From the NCBI GenBank assembly GCA_008123405.1, contig VSSA01000019.1:20093-84092 (forward strand): DNA of 64,000 bases, in the 5' to 3' direction. How positions within the stretch are numbered: the first letter of the stretch is position 1; each line of letters starts with the position of its first letter. A program made the position numbers and the translations under genes. Below are positions 31,724 to 44,373 of the stretch, piece after piece. The notes beneath the pieces were generated by a model. That model was not told where the DNA came from. It saw only the letters and a list, made by a program, of their open reading frames with translations, and ran no database searches. This stretch comes from Nocardioides sp. BGMRC 2183 (lineage in GTDB: Bacteria; Actinomycetota; Actinomycetes; Propionibacteriales; Nocardioidaceae).

Positions 31724-33331
31724 GTGCGTCCGCCCTCCGCCTCCGCCGTCGCTGTCACTGCACTGGTCGCACTGATCGGCACGCTGCTCGCCGCCTGCAC
31801 CGGCGACGAGCCCTCCCCCGAACCGCCGGAGCTGCCCGTCCTCGAGCCGCAGTGGGAGTCGGAGGCGCTGCCCGGCGCCAGCCGGGCCTGGCAGGTCGGC
31901 GACACGGTCGTGGTCGCCTCCGAACGGCGCCTGGCCGCGCTGGACCCGAGCACCGGTGAGACGCAGTGGGATCTCCGGCTCCCGGCCGAGCCCTGCGCCT
32001 GGCCGGACGCCCCCAACGAGGACGGCCTGCTCGTGGTGCTGCTGGACCGCCCCACCACCACGCCGCGCCGCTGCCTCGACGTCACCGCGATCGACCTCGC
32101 CGAGGGAGATGTGCGCTGGCAGCGCGGACTGCGCCACCCGGTCGCCTACGAACGCGCCGAGTACGACGGCGTCGGCGCCGGCGAGCGAACCGTCGGCGTG
32201 GTCGACGGCACCTTCCAGGTCGTGGCCCGTCTCGACGCGTCGACCGGGCAGACGCTCTCGACGGCCCGAGCCGAGGACGAGCGCGTCGCGGTCGCGGGCA
32301 GCCGGTTGACGCGCGTGGTCTTCGAACGACCCGATGACGAGCGCACCGTCGTGGTCGAGGACCTGGACAGCGGCGACGACGTGGCTCGGTACGCCGCCGG
32401 CGACACCTACAACGCGCAGGTCGTCGTAGACGACCCCCTCGTCGTGGCCACCGAGCGCGGCACCTGGGGTGGTGATCTGCGCGTCGGCAGCGAGGGGACC
32501 GTCGTCGGACGCGGTCCCGGCGCGTTCACCGCTGTCGACGAGGACCTCCTGGTCGCCGATCCGGGTAGCGATCTGTTCGCCCACGACCTGGCCACCGGCG
32601 CGGAGGTCGCCGCGGTGCCGCTGGGCTCGCTCTCGGCGGTTGCAGGGCTGCGGGACTCGACCGGGGCGCGCGGTCTCAGCGCGATCGTGGTCGACCCGGC
32701 GCCGTACTGGCAGGAGACGCCGAGCCCGGTCGTCGAACAGATCGACCTCACCGCCCCCGACCAGCGCCAGGCGCTCGGCGCCGTCGACGGCACTCCGCTC
32801 GTGCTGGTCGACGACACGCTGATCACCGCCGGGGCGCGCACGCTCCGGGCCTATCAGCTGCCCGGAGAGGGACCCGCTGTGGCCGCCTTCGACGACGCGC
32901 TCGCCTGGACCGAGGACGACCTGCGGCCCGCGGAGGCATTCGACGCCTGCACCGCGGTCAGCACCGCGACACTCACCGGCCTGGGGTTGGCCGCGGACGA
33001 GCGGGTCGTCGGCTCCTGCGCGTGGGGCGGTGGCGAGAACCTCCAGGTCTCCGTCGACGCCTCGACTCCGTCCGGTACGACGCCCGCCGAACAGGTGGCG
33101 ATCGACCAACTCGACCTGATCGGTGCCGACACCCCCGAGCTCCCGGGCGTCGGCGACCAGGCCTACGTCGACGCCGACCGATTCCGTGCGGTGGTGACCG
33201 CGCGCTACCGCAACGTGGTGGTGACGGTGCGGAGCACCGTGGAGAGCACCACCCCGCAGCGGGCCCGTCGTGCCGCGGAGGCGGCGGCCGCGGAGGTCAT
33301 CGCCGAGCTCGAGGAGCGGGCGGAGGACTGA
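31724..33331 (+). CDS. Lipoprotein with PQQ-like beta-propeller
   Basis: 535 residues from GTG 31724. A signal peptide of about 26 residues ends in lipobox LLAAC (MRPPSASAVAVTALVALIG, then TLLAAC). The mature part contains blade motifs of the PQQ/quinoprotein-like propeller: ALDPSTGETQWDLRLP, AIDLAEGDVRWQRGL and RLDASTGQTLSTA. Substrate binding by quinone is not implied; many actinobacterial members are of unknown function. The C-terminal about 130 residues (from EAFDACTAVST) look like a separate small domain found in lipoproteins. -10 CAGGAT lies just upstream (leaderless). Confidence 0.82.
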   Translation: MRPPSASAVAVTALVALIGTLLAACTGDEPSPEPPELPVLEPQWESEALPGASRAWQVGDTVVVASERRLAALDPSTGETQWDLRLPAEPCAWPDAPNEDGLLVVLLDRPTTTPRRCLDVTAIDLAEGDVRWQRGLRHPVAYERAEYDGVGAGERTVGVVDGTFQVVARLDASTGQTLSTARAEDERVAVAGSRLTRVVFERPDDERTVVVEDLDSGDDVARYAAGDTYNAQVVVDDPLVVATERGTWGGDLRVGSEGTVVGRGPGAFTAVDEDLLVADPGSDLFAHDLATGAEVAAVPLGSLSAVAGLRDSTGARGLSAIVVDPAPYWQETPSPVVEQIDLTAPDQRQALGAVDGTPLVLVDDTLITAGARTLRAYQLPGEGPAVAAFDDALAWTEDDLRPAEAFDACTAVSTATLTGLGLAADERVVGSCAWGGGENLQVSVDASTPSGTTPAEQVAIDQLDLIGADTPELPGVGDQAYVDADRFRAVVTARYRNVVVTVRSTVESTTPQRARRAAEAAAAEVIAELEERAED

Positions 33332-33340
33332 ACCGCCCGT

Positions 33341-34747
<1,407 letters not shown>

Positions 34748-34780
34748 GGCCTCACGTTAGAGGTTCGGATCGCTCGTCGG

Positions 34781-35155
34781 TCAACGCAGTGGCAGGTACG
34801 GCGTCAGGTCGGTCCGCTCCCCGCTCGCGACCACCCTTCCGGCGTCGACGGCGTCGGTCCAGGTGGTCGCGCCGGTGGCGAGCGCGATCCAGGTGGCGGC
34901 ATCGGTCTCGACCACGGCCGGCGGCGTCCCCCGGGTGTGCCGCACTCCGGCGATCACCTGTGCCGCCGCGAACGGCGGCACCCGCACCTCGACCGAACGG
35001 CCCGGGGCCCGTTGCTCCAGCAGCGCCAGGTAATGCTTGGTGAGGAGCTTGAGGTCGGCCCGCGCCGGTGCCCGTTCCTCTCCCGGGGCGGCCGTGATCC
35101 TGGCCAGTGCCTCCCGGACGTCGGTCGGGTCGGCGGGGCGCAGGCGTGCAGGCAT
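34781..35155 (-). CDS. Sterol carrier family protein
   Basis: 124 residues. The region [18 protein letters not shown], then [24 protein letters not shown], identifies an SCP-2-like small protein that is common in actinobacteria near purine genes. The ligand is unknown. ATG 35155 follows GGGGGG. It shares direction with the M20 peptidase 33 bases downstream, and a repeat locus lies between it and kynU. Confidence 0.85.
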   Translation of the reverse strand: MPARLRPADPTDVREALARITAAPGEERAPARADLKLLTKHYLALLEQRAPGRSVEVRVPPFAAAQVIAGVRHTRGTPPAVVETDAATWIALATGATTWTDAVDAGRVVASGERTDLTPYLPLR

Positions 35156-35172
35156 GCCCCCCAGTCTCCGCT

Positions 35173-35244
35173 GACCCGGCTCAAACGCGCACCCCAGACC
35201 CGCTGACCCGGCTCAAACGCACACGCGTGCATTTGAGCCGGGTC
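35173..35244. repeat. Gene-end repeat locus B: three copies of GACCCGGCTCAAACGC
   Basis: Forward copies at 35173-35192 and 35205-35224, and a reverse copy at 35225-35244. The last two form a 20-bp stem with two mismatches and no loop. Same motif as locus A. It sits between the kynU stop and the SCP-like gene. Confidence 0.82.
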
Positions 35245-35249
35245 GACGG

Positions 35250-36482
35250 TCAGGGGAGCTCGTCGGCGATGGCGGTGAGGCCGATGGCGACCTCGGTGAA
35301 GGAGGTGCTCAAGGGTGAGAGGCCGACCCGGATCCCGTGGGGTGGGCGGAAGTCGGGGATCACGCCCCGCTCCCACAAGGAGCCGGTGACGCGACGGAAG
35401 TCGGGGTGCTCCAGCGTGATGTGACTGCCGCGGCGGGCGGGGTCGCGGGGGGTGGCCAGGCGGACGTCGTACGGAAGGAGCAGCTCGTCGGCGACCTCGA
35501 CGGCGAACGCGGTCAGCGCCCGGGACTTCGTGCGCACTGCCGGCATCCCGGCGTCGTCGATCAGCTCGAGCATCGCCCGCATCGGCACCATCGCCAGCAC
35601 CGGCGGGGTACCGCTGATCAGCCGACGGATACCGGAGGCGGGGACGAAGGGCTCGTCCATCGCGAACGGGTCTGCAGCGCCCATCCAGCCTTGGATCGGC
35701 TGCCGCAGCGCGCCATGGTGGCGGGCCGCGACGTAGCCGAAGGCAGGAGCTCCGGGGCCGCCGTTGAGGTACTTGTAGGTGCACCCGACGGCGAGGTCGA
35801 CCGCGTCGTCGTCCACAGCGAGCTCGATGGCCCCCACCGCATGGCAGAGATCCCACAGCACCACGGCCCCAGCTCGGTGCGCGACGTCGGTGATCGCCTT
35901 GATGTCGGCCACATGGCCGGACTTGTAGGCGACCGCGCTCAGCAGCACTAGGGCGGTCCGCTCGCTGGTGACCGCGGCGACCTGCTCGGCACTGACGCCG
36001 CCGTCGCGCTCAGGCGTGATCCATCGCAGGGTCAGCCCCCGGGCGGCCGCAATGCCCTCCAGCACGAATCGATCGGTGGGGAAGTTGTCGCGGTCCAGCA
36101 CCACGTCGGTGCGTCCGGGACGCAGCGCCAGTGCGACATGGATCAGCTTGTAGAGCAGCACAGTGGTGGAGTCGGCGACCACTGTCTGTCCGGCCTCGGC
36201 GCCCAGCGTGACCCGTCCGATGGTGTCCCCGAGCTCGGTCGGCGCCTCCATCCACTCCTCGTCCCAGGCCCGGATCAGCCGCGTGCCCCAGGCATGATCG
36301 ACCAGCTCGTTCAGCGCGTCCCGCGCGGCCTGCAGGGGTCGCCCCAATGAGTTGCCGTCGAGATAGGCCTGCACCCCTGGCGCGTCCACGAACGCCCGGC
36401 GGTACGACGCCAACGGATCCTCGACGTCCAGTGCCTCGGCCCGGGCACGGAGCCGGGGGTCGAGGCGGACCTGCTCGCTCAA
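35250..36482 (-). CDS. kynU: Kynureninase
   Basis: 410 residues, fold-I PLP enzyme that cleaves kynurenine to anthranilate and alanine. The PLP Lys is in [33 protein letters not shown] carries the Asp that contacts the pyridine nitrogen, and [10 protein letters not shown] is the family start. The start is TTG 36482, overlapping the kynA stop as TTGA, so translation is coupled. Length matches the family. Confidence 0.94.
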   Translation of the reverse strand: MSEQVRLDPRLRARAEALDVEDPLASYRRAFVDAPGVQAYLDGNSLGRPLQAARDALNELVDHAWGTRLIRAWDEEWMEAPTELGDTIGRVTLGAEAGQTVVADSTTVLLYKLIHVALALRPGRTDVVLDRDNFPTDRFVLEGIAAARGLTLRWITPERDGGVSAEQVAAVTSERTALVLLSAVAYKSGHVADIKAITDVAHRAGAVVLWDLCHAVGAIELAVDDDAVDLAVGCTYKYLNGGPGAPAFGYVAARHHGALRQPIQGWMGAADPFAMDEPFVPASGIRRLISGTPPVLAMVPMRAMLELIDDAGMPAVRTKSRALTAFAVEVADELLLPYDVRLATPRDPARRGSHITLEHPDFRRVTGSLWERGVIPDFRPPHGIRVGLSPLSTSFTEVAIGLTAIADELP

Positions 36483-37390
36483 CGATCCCCCTCCCCACCG
36501 TGCGGCGTCCCACCGTCCGGCGTCGCACCGCGTGGCGTCTCACCGAGCTGGGTCCGCACCGTGATCAGCTCGGGGAAGAAGGTCAGGTCCAGCGCCCGGC
36601 GCAGGAACCCGACCCCGGAGGAGCCGCCCGTACCGGTCTTGAACCCGATCGTGCGCTGCACCGTGCGCAGGTGCCTGAAGCGCCACAGCTGGAACGCATC
36701 CTCGATGTCGACGAGGTCCTCGCAGGTCTCGTAGAGGTCCCAGTGGGCGGCGGTATCGGTGTAGACGGTGGCGAACACCTCGACCAACGCGGGCTGCTCG
36801 ACCCAGGGTGCCCGGACGTCACGGTCGAGCACACCGGCCGGCACGCCGAGGCCGCGGCGGGCGATCAGTCGCAGGAAGGCGTCGTACACGGTGGGTCGGT
36901 CGAGGACCGCCGCGAGCATCGCGTGCGCGGCAGGGTCCGCCTCGAAGACCCGCAGCATGTCGGGGTTCTTGTTGCCCAGCAGGAACTCCACTGCGCGGTA
37001 CTGCACCGATTGGAAACCGGAGGACGGCCCGAGGACGTCGCGGAACTCGGCGTACTCGCTCGGGGTGAGCGTGGCGAGCACCGACCACTGCTCGGTGATG
37101 GTCCGCAGGATGTGCTTGACCCGGGCCAGGCTCTTGCGGGCCGGGGCCAGGTCGTCGGTGTCGAGGAACGCGCACGCGCCCTCGAGCTCGTGGATCATCA
37201 GCTTCAACCACAGCTCGGTGGTCTGGTGCTGGACGATGAAGAGCAGCTCGTCGTGGTGCGGTGGGTCGCTCAGCGGGTGCTGGGCGGCGAGCAGCCGATC
37301 GAGGTCCAGGTATCCGCCGTAGGTCAGCCGGTCCCGCAGGTCGGTGTGCACGCCCGGCTCCAGCGGCCGCAGACCGTCCTCGATCTCCAT
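36479..37390 (-). CDS. kynA: Tryptophan 2,3-dioxygenase
   Basis: 303 residues. The heme enzyme that opens tryptophan to N-formylkynurenine. Family motifs are [31 protein letters not shown] and [19 protein letters not shown], which carries the heme-ligand His. The C-terminal tail after TQLGETPRG is Gly/Pro-rich and probably disordered. ATG 37390 has AGGAGG upstream. Cotranscribed with kynU. A kynurenine formamidase (kynB) is not in the window. Confidence 0.95.
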   Translation of the reverse strand: MEIEDGLRPLEPGVHTDLRDRLTYGGYLDLDRLLAAQHPLSDPPHHDELLFIVQHQTTELWLKLMIHELEGACAFLDTDDLAPARKSLARVKHILRTITEQWSVLATLTPSEYAEFRDVLGPSSGFQSVQYRAVEFLLGNKNPDMLRVFEADPAAHAMLAAVLDRPTVYDAFLRLIARRGLGVPAGVLDRDVRAPWVEQPALVEVFATVYTDTAAHWDLYETCEDLVDIEDAFQLWRFRHLRTVQRTIGFKTGTGGSSGVGFLRRALDLTFFPELITVRTQLGETPRGATPDGGTPHGGEGDR

Positions 37391-37449
37391 CGCTCCTCCT
37401 CGAGTGGTCGCGTCGACGCGACCCGACCGCCTCAACCTATCCGGGCGAG

Positions 37450-37869
37450 TCACCCGGTGGTGTGCGCGATGTAGACGTCGCAGGGCGCCTTGCGGACCAC
37501 GTCGCCGGCGACGCTGCCGAGCACCCGGGCGGCACCCTGGGTGCGCTTGTTGCCGACCACGACAAGCTCCGCGCCGGCGGCCTCGGCCGCGCGTGCCAGG
37601 GCGTCGCCCGGGCGGCCGGGCTCCTGGTCCGCCTCGATCCTCAGCTCGGGGTGGGCACTGCTCAGGGTCGCCACCACGCGGCGGGTCAGCTGCTCGGCGG
37701 CGTCGCGCGCGGTAGGAGCCTCGACGCTCATCGTCCGGTCCGGAGTGGTCGTGGGGAACGCCGAGACCACCAGCAGATCGGCCCCTAGAGCACCCGCGAG
37801 CTCGGCAGCGGTCAGTGCTGCGGCAGCTGCGGTGTCGGTCTCGTCTACGCCGACGACGATCACGCTCAT
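37450..37869 (-). CDS. Universal stress protein, UspA family
   Basis: 139 residues, single Usp domain. The start [17 protein letters not shown] and the end [35 protein letters not shown] are typical. The ATP-loop G-2x-G-9x-G is modified (GNKR lacks the second Gly), so nucleotide binding is uncertain. ATG 37869 has AGGAGG. It is a paralogue of the neighbouring gene at 38117. Confidence 0.92.
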   Translation of the reverse strand: MSVIVVGVDETDTAAAAALTAAELAGALGADLLVVSAFPTTTPDRTMSVEAPTARDAAEQLTRRVVATLSSAHPELRIEADQEPGRPGDALARAAEAAGAELVVVGNKRTQGAARVLGSVAGDVVRKAPCDVYIAHTTG

Positions 37870-38047
37870 GGAGCCTCCTGGTTCCGTCCCGCGGCCTTGG
37901 TCACCGGCCGGCCCATCCGTCGTTCCACCGTAGTGACCGGAACGCGCGCAGCAAACCGACAGCCGACGAAAGGCTCGTTGTCCACCCCATGCCAGGGTGG
38001 GACTCTTGCCCCGTGACAGCCAGGCAGCCGGCATCCGCCACCGTCAT

Positions 38048-38082
38048 CAGGGCCCGTCACCCGGTGTGGGTGACGGGCCCTG
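38048..38082 (-). terminator. Hairpin between the two universal stress genes
   Basis: CAGGGCCCGTCACCC and GGGTGACGGGCCCTG are exact 15-base complements with a 5-nt loop. It lies downstream of the 38117 gene, so each usp gene probably has its own transcript. No U-tract. Confidence 0.75.
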
Positions 38083-38116
38083 GCGTCTGGATGGTCCGGC
38101 GGCGCCGCGCCGGATG

Positions 38117-38542
38117 TCAGCCGTGGGTGTGTGCGATGTAGACGTCGCAGGGCGCCTTGCGGACCACGTCCCCGGCGACGTTGCCCAGCACCCGGGCGAC
38201 CCCCTGCACGCGCTTGTTGCCGACCACGATGAGGTCGGCTCCCTTCGCCTCCGCCACCTGCACCAGGGCCTCCCCGGGCTTGCCCGGCTCGGCGTCGTAG
38301 TTGACCACCAGACCGGGGTGGGCGGCGCCCACCTGCTCGGCGACCACGAGCGCGGTCTGCTCGGCAGCCTCACGCGTGGTGAGCGCGTCGGCATCGGTGG
38401 CCTCGGCGCGGGGGACGGCGTAGGTCGGGAAGGCGGAGACGACCAGCAGGTCCGCGTTCAGGGCCGTGGCGATCCTGGCGGCAGTCGCGGCCGCCTGTGT
38501 CGCGGTCTCGCTCCCGTCGACTCCGACGACGATCGTGCTCAT
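38117..38542 (-). CDS. Universal stress protein, UspA family (paralogue)
   Basis: 141 residues, start MSTIVVGVDGSETATQAAA, end [36 protein letters not shown]. It is about half identical to the 37450 product and shares the same altered loop (GNKR), so the pair arose by tandem duplication within this subfamily. ATG 38542 has GAGGAG upstream. Confidence 0.92.
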   Translation of the reverse strand: MSTIVVGVDGSETATQAAATAARIATALNADLLVVSAFPTYAVPRAEATDADALTTREAAEQTALVVAEQVGAAHPGLVVNYDAEPGKPGEALVQVAEAKGADLIVVGNKRVQGVARVLGNVAGDVVRKAPCDVYIAHTHG

Positions 38543-38714
38543 GGTTACTCCTCGGATCGACTCCACTGCCGGGATCAACCTAGGGCATCCCGCCCGCCAC
38601 CGGCGCACGCTCCACCGGGAATGACCGGATCCGGCCGGACGAGCCCAGCGGCGGTGGATGTCGGACAGCGGGCCGCACGAGCGGCATCGGTGGTCCCTTG
38701 CGCACCACCGGTCA

Positions 38715-38790
38715 GGGGAAACTGTCACTTCCCAGGGGTTGCAACGCCTGAGAAGTGACGGTTTCCCCGGTGCACCGGGGAAACCGACAG
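38715..38790. repeat. Gene-end repeat locus C: three GGGGAAAC copies
   Basis: A 22-bp arm at 38715-38736 (starting GGGGAAACTGTCACTTC) pairs with 38747-38768 with two mismatches. The next 24 bases (38761-38784) form a second, perfect palindrome centred on GGTGCACC, ending in a third GGGGAAACCG copy. Located between the purL stop and the upstream region of the usp gene. Confidence 0.82.
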
Positions 38791-38807
38791 CCGCTCGCCC
38801 AACGCCA

Positions 38808-41093
<2,286 letters not shown>

Positions 41094-41162
41094 GGGGCTC
41101 AATCTATCGTCCGGCGACCGGACCGATCGCCCCGCCCGGGTGATCGACCCGGCTCCGCCCGG

Positions 41163-43088
41163 TCAGCCCTGGTACGGCGGCGCCGGCGGCGGCTCGTTGG
41201 GCGGGGTCGTTGGTGGAGCCGAGGGCGCAGACGGGGGTGGCGGGGGTGGCCCACTCGTCGGCGGCGGTCCGCTCGGCGGGGGTCCGCTCGGCGGCGGTCC
41301 GCTCGGCGGCGGTCCGCTCGGCGGCACGGGCGGGCTGGGCTGGCCGGGCTGGCCGGGCTGCGCAGCCAGCAGGTGTGCCGGGATCAGCGGCTCGTAGCAA
41401 CTGCGGATGCCGCGCGGGATGGTCAGCGCCCCGGCCACCAGGAGCGGCACCCCCAGGACCAGGAACGTCTCCAACACCGTCATCGCGGTCATCGCCACCG
41501 AGCCCCCGAAGTCGATCTCCGCAGCGGAGACGACCACTGTGGTGACCAGGCCGACGAAGAACCAGCCGAGGGCGAGCAGCACCGGCATCCGCAGCGACGC
41601 GGTCGCTGCGCCGGTGCTGGTCACCGCGCCGGTGGTGGTCGCCACGACGAACGCCAGCGCGGCCGCTGCCGAGAGCATCACCATCGCGACCACCCAGGTG
41701 CCGCTGACATCCACGTCGAAGTGATCGGAGATACCCGCGAGCACCATGGCCACCACGTTGAGCAGCACCGACGCGACCAGCAGGAACGCGCAGAACCGGG
41801 CCGTGGCCACCGCGGTCTCCACCCAGCGCTCGGCCTCCTCTCGCGGCTCCGCCGGGGTGCGGCCCCACGGGCCGAGGGCGAACGCGACTGCGGCGGCGAG
41901 CAGGAAGGTGCCGGAGGCGACCGGGATCGGCACCAACCAGCCATCGAAGCTGTGGCTCAGCTTCTCGACGAGCACGCTGAGGAACGTCGGCTGCTCAGGC
42001 GTGCCGGAAGAGTCGGCCGCGCCGCTGCCCGCCAGCGCGACGAAGAGGTAGCAGCCCACCAGCGTGGCCAGCATCGGGGTCCACACCGTCGGGCGGCGTG
42101 CCGCGAGCACGGCAGGGACGGCGGTCAGGACCACGCTGGCCAACGCGGACGCGGCCAGGCCGAGGAGGACGTACCAACCCGGGAGGGGCTGGTCGAACCC
42201 GTCCTCGATCACAAAACGGATCAGTTCCCCGACGAAGGTGAGCACGACCAGGCCCGCGGCGGCGAGGTAGAGCACGGTCGCGATCAGACGTGCCCTCGGG
42301 TGCAGCGCCGGGAAGTCGTCGTACCGGCGAGGTAGCAGGACGAGCACCAGGCCGAAGACCGCACCGACGACGCCGGTGCCGACACCACCCTCGAGCGGCT
42401 CGGCGATGTTGATCATCTCGAACAGCAGCACGAAGAAGACGCTCAGCGCCAACGGGACGCACGCGCCCGCCTTGATCAGCAGGCTCAGCGGCGGCGTCAC
42501 CTGCCGGACGCCCAGGAGTCCCAGGTAAGGGACGGCCACACCGGCGCAGGCGAGCAGCACCGAGAGCACCACCCACCAGTGCTCGTTGGCCTCCACGATC
42601 TGACCGCTGTCGAGGTTCCACGGCAACGCCAGTGAGACGAACAGGGTGACCACGGCGACGACGTCGAGCACCGTGTCCCGTACGACGAGGGCCGTCGGCG
42701 ATGCCGCCACCGGGCTCTCCGCGCGGCGTCTTCCCCCTGCACCTGCAGGCGTCGTCGCCGACGGCGCCGTGGTCGGCGCCGTGGCCGGTGGCTCGGTCGG
42801 GGGCTCGGTCGGCGCCGTGGGTGGCGGCGTGGTCGGGGGTGTGGTCGGGGGCTCAGTGGGGGCCGAGGTGGGGGCCGCGCTCGGTGGCGCGGCAGGTGCG
42901 ACCGTGGGCGGCTCGACGGTCGGCAGCACCGCCGTGGGCTGGGCGTCGGGGTCCGGCGCCGCCGGCGCGGCCTCCTCCGCGGACGGCGCGGTCGGGTCCG
43001 CCGCCTGCAACCCCGTCGGTGCCCCGCACTCGCCGCAGAAGCGGTGGTCGACCGGGCTGCCGCAGTGTCCGCAGAAACGCTGGCTCAT
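41163..43088 (-). CDS. Zinc-ribbon polytopic membrane protein with Pro-rich ends
   Basis: 641 residues. The N-terminal double CxxC zinc ribbon (Cys 6, 9, 18, 21) is followed by a Thr/Pro/Ala-rich linker (about 25-120), about 12 hydrophobic segments (about 135-580) and a C-terminal tail containing at least three PPPSG repeats. I recognise no transport or catalytic motif. Similar zinc-ribbon membrane proteins occur in actinobacteria without known role. ATG 43088. It is divergent from the phosphodiesterase-like gene. The linker and tail are probably disordered. Confidence 0.8.
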   Translation of the reverse strand: MSQRFCGHCGSPVDHRFCGECGAPTGLQAADPTAPSAEEAAPAAPDPDAQPTAVLPTVEPPTVAPAAPPSAAPTSAPTEPPTTPPTTPPPTAPTEPPTEPPATAPTTAPSATTPAGAGGRRRAESPVAASPTALVVRDTVLDVVAVVTLFVSLALPWNLDSGQIVEANEHWWVVLSVLLACAGVAVPYLGLLGVRQVTPPLSLLIKAGACVPLALSVFFVLLFEMINIAEPLEGGVGTGVVGAVFGLVLVLLPRRYDDFPALHPRARLIATVLYLAAAGLVVLTFVGELIRFVIEDGFDQPLPGWYVLLGLAASALASVVLTAVPAVLAARRPTVWTPMLATLVGCYLFVALAGSGAADSSGTPEQPTFLSVLVEKLSHSFDGWLVPIPVASGTFLLAAAVAFALGPWGRTPAEPREEAERWVETAVATARFCAFLLVASVLLNVVAMVLAGISDHFDVDVSGTWVVAMVMLSAAAALAFVVATTTGAVTSTGAATASLRMPVLLALGWFFVGLVTTVVVSAAEIDFGGSVAMTAMTVLETFLVLGVPLLVAGALTIPRGIRSCYEPLIPAHLLAAQPGQPGQPSPPVPPSGPPPSGPPPSGPPPSGPPPTSGPPPPPPSAPSAPPTTPPNEPPPAPPYQG

Positions 43089-43218
43089 CCGTCGTGTCCC
43101 TCTTCGTCGTCTGTTCCGTCGTGGCCCGTTGCGGGGTCGCCGACGGCATCAGCCGATCGGTGCCCGCTGGATGACCGTACTGGACCGGTCGCCCGCGGCC
43201 GGGTCGTAGGGTCGCGCC

Positions 43219-44352
43219 GTGGCCACACCTCCGCGCACACCCCTGCGTCATCCGGTACTGGTGCTCGCGGCCGCCACGCTGGTGCTCTCGGTGCTCGGGA
43301 CCGCGCTCGTCCTGAGCCTGCGCGACGGCGGCGATCCGGCCCGTCCGGGCGCTGACACCGCCGCCACCACCGACAGCGGCACGGCGCCCGAACCGGGCGT
43401 CCAGCGCCGGGTCGCCCGTGCCGCGGCACAGGTGGCCGACATCGTGGCCGCAGCCGCCGAGGCGCCGTATCCGAAGGACCCGCGGGTCCTGGTGATCTCC
43501 GTGGACGGCCTGGCCTCCTACGCGATGACCGAACGCGACGCGCCCACCCTGCGGAGCCTGCTCCGTGGTGGGGTCGGGACGCTGAACGCCCGCACGGCGG
43601 TGGAGGCGACGGTCACGCTGCCGAATCACACCGGGATGGTGACCGGTCGACCGATCGACGCTGAGGCCGGCGGCCACGGCGTCACTTGGAACCACGACTC
43701 CGAGCGCACCGTCGCCGACGGAGTGTCCTCGATCTTCTCCTCCGTCGCGGACGCCGGGGGCAGCAGCGGCCTCTTCGCCGAGAAGGCGAAGTTCGAGATG
43801 TGGGACCGCGCCTGGCCCGGAGCGCTGGACCAGGTCGAGATCGACCCCGGCCTGGCGCGCCTGAGCGACGCACTGGTCGAGGACCTCACCCATCAGCGGC
43901 GCGACCTCACGTTCTTCCACATCGCGGCGCCCGACGTCGCCGGCCACGCCGAGGGGTGGGCAAGCCGCGGCTATCGCGCCGCCGTCGGCCGGGCGGACGC
44001 CACCGTTGCCCGGGTGCTCGGCGCTGTCGGCGACGATCCCGCGCTGCGCCGCGACCTGCTGGTCGTGGTGACCGCGGACCACGGCGGCACGCCGGGCACC
44101 CCGGAGCACAGTGACGCCGAGGCGCAGGCCGACTACCGGATTCCGTTCCTGGTGTGGGGTGCCGGCATCGAGTCCGCCGACCTCTACGACCTCAACCCCG
44201 ACTACGCCGACCCTGGCACCGAACAACCCGGGTACGACGACGCCGCGCCCGTGCGCAATGCCGACGTGGCCAACCTGGTGGCGGACCTGCTCGAGCTCCC
44301 ACCCGTCGAGGGCAGCAGCATCGGCGTCGAGGAGACCTTGGACGTCCGGTGA
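43219..44352 (+). CDS. Secreted/anchored alkaline phosphatase-superfamily phosphodiesterase
   Basis: 377 residues. An N-terminal anchor (about 12-34) is followed by a type I phosphodiesterase/nucleotide pyrophosphatase domain: metal ligand VISVDGL (Asp), nucleophile region TLPNHTGMVTGR (Thr), AAPDVAGHAEGW (Asp/His) and TADHGGTPG (Asp-His). It should hydrolyse phosphodiester or phosphomonoester bonds outside the membrane; the substrate is unknown. GTG 43219 follows TAGGGT by six to seven bases, so the mRNA is leaderless. It converges on the DUF222-HNH gene. Confidence 0.88.
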   Translation: MATPPRTPLRHPVLVLAAATLVLSVLGTALVLSLRDGGDPARPGADTAATTDSGTAPEPGVQRRVARAAAQVADIVAAAAEAPYPKDPRVLVISVDGLASYAMTERDAPTLRSLLRGGVGTLNARTAVEATVTLPNHTGMVTGRPIDAEAGGHGVTWNHDSERTVADGVSSIFSSVADAGGSSGLFAEKAKFEMWDRAWPGALDQVEIDPGLARLSDALVEDLTHQRRDLTFFHIAAPDVAGHAEGWASRGYRAAVGRADATVARVLGAVGDDPALRRDLLVVVTADHGGTPGTPEHSDAEAQADYRIPFLVWGAGIESADLYDLNPDYADPGTEQPGYDDAAPVRNADVANLVADLLELPPVEGSSIGVEETLDVR

Positions 44353-44373
44353 TCCTTGAATGGCGTCCATCTC

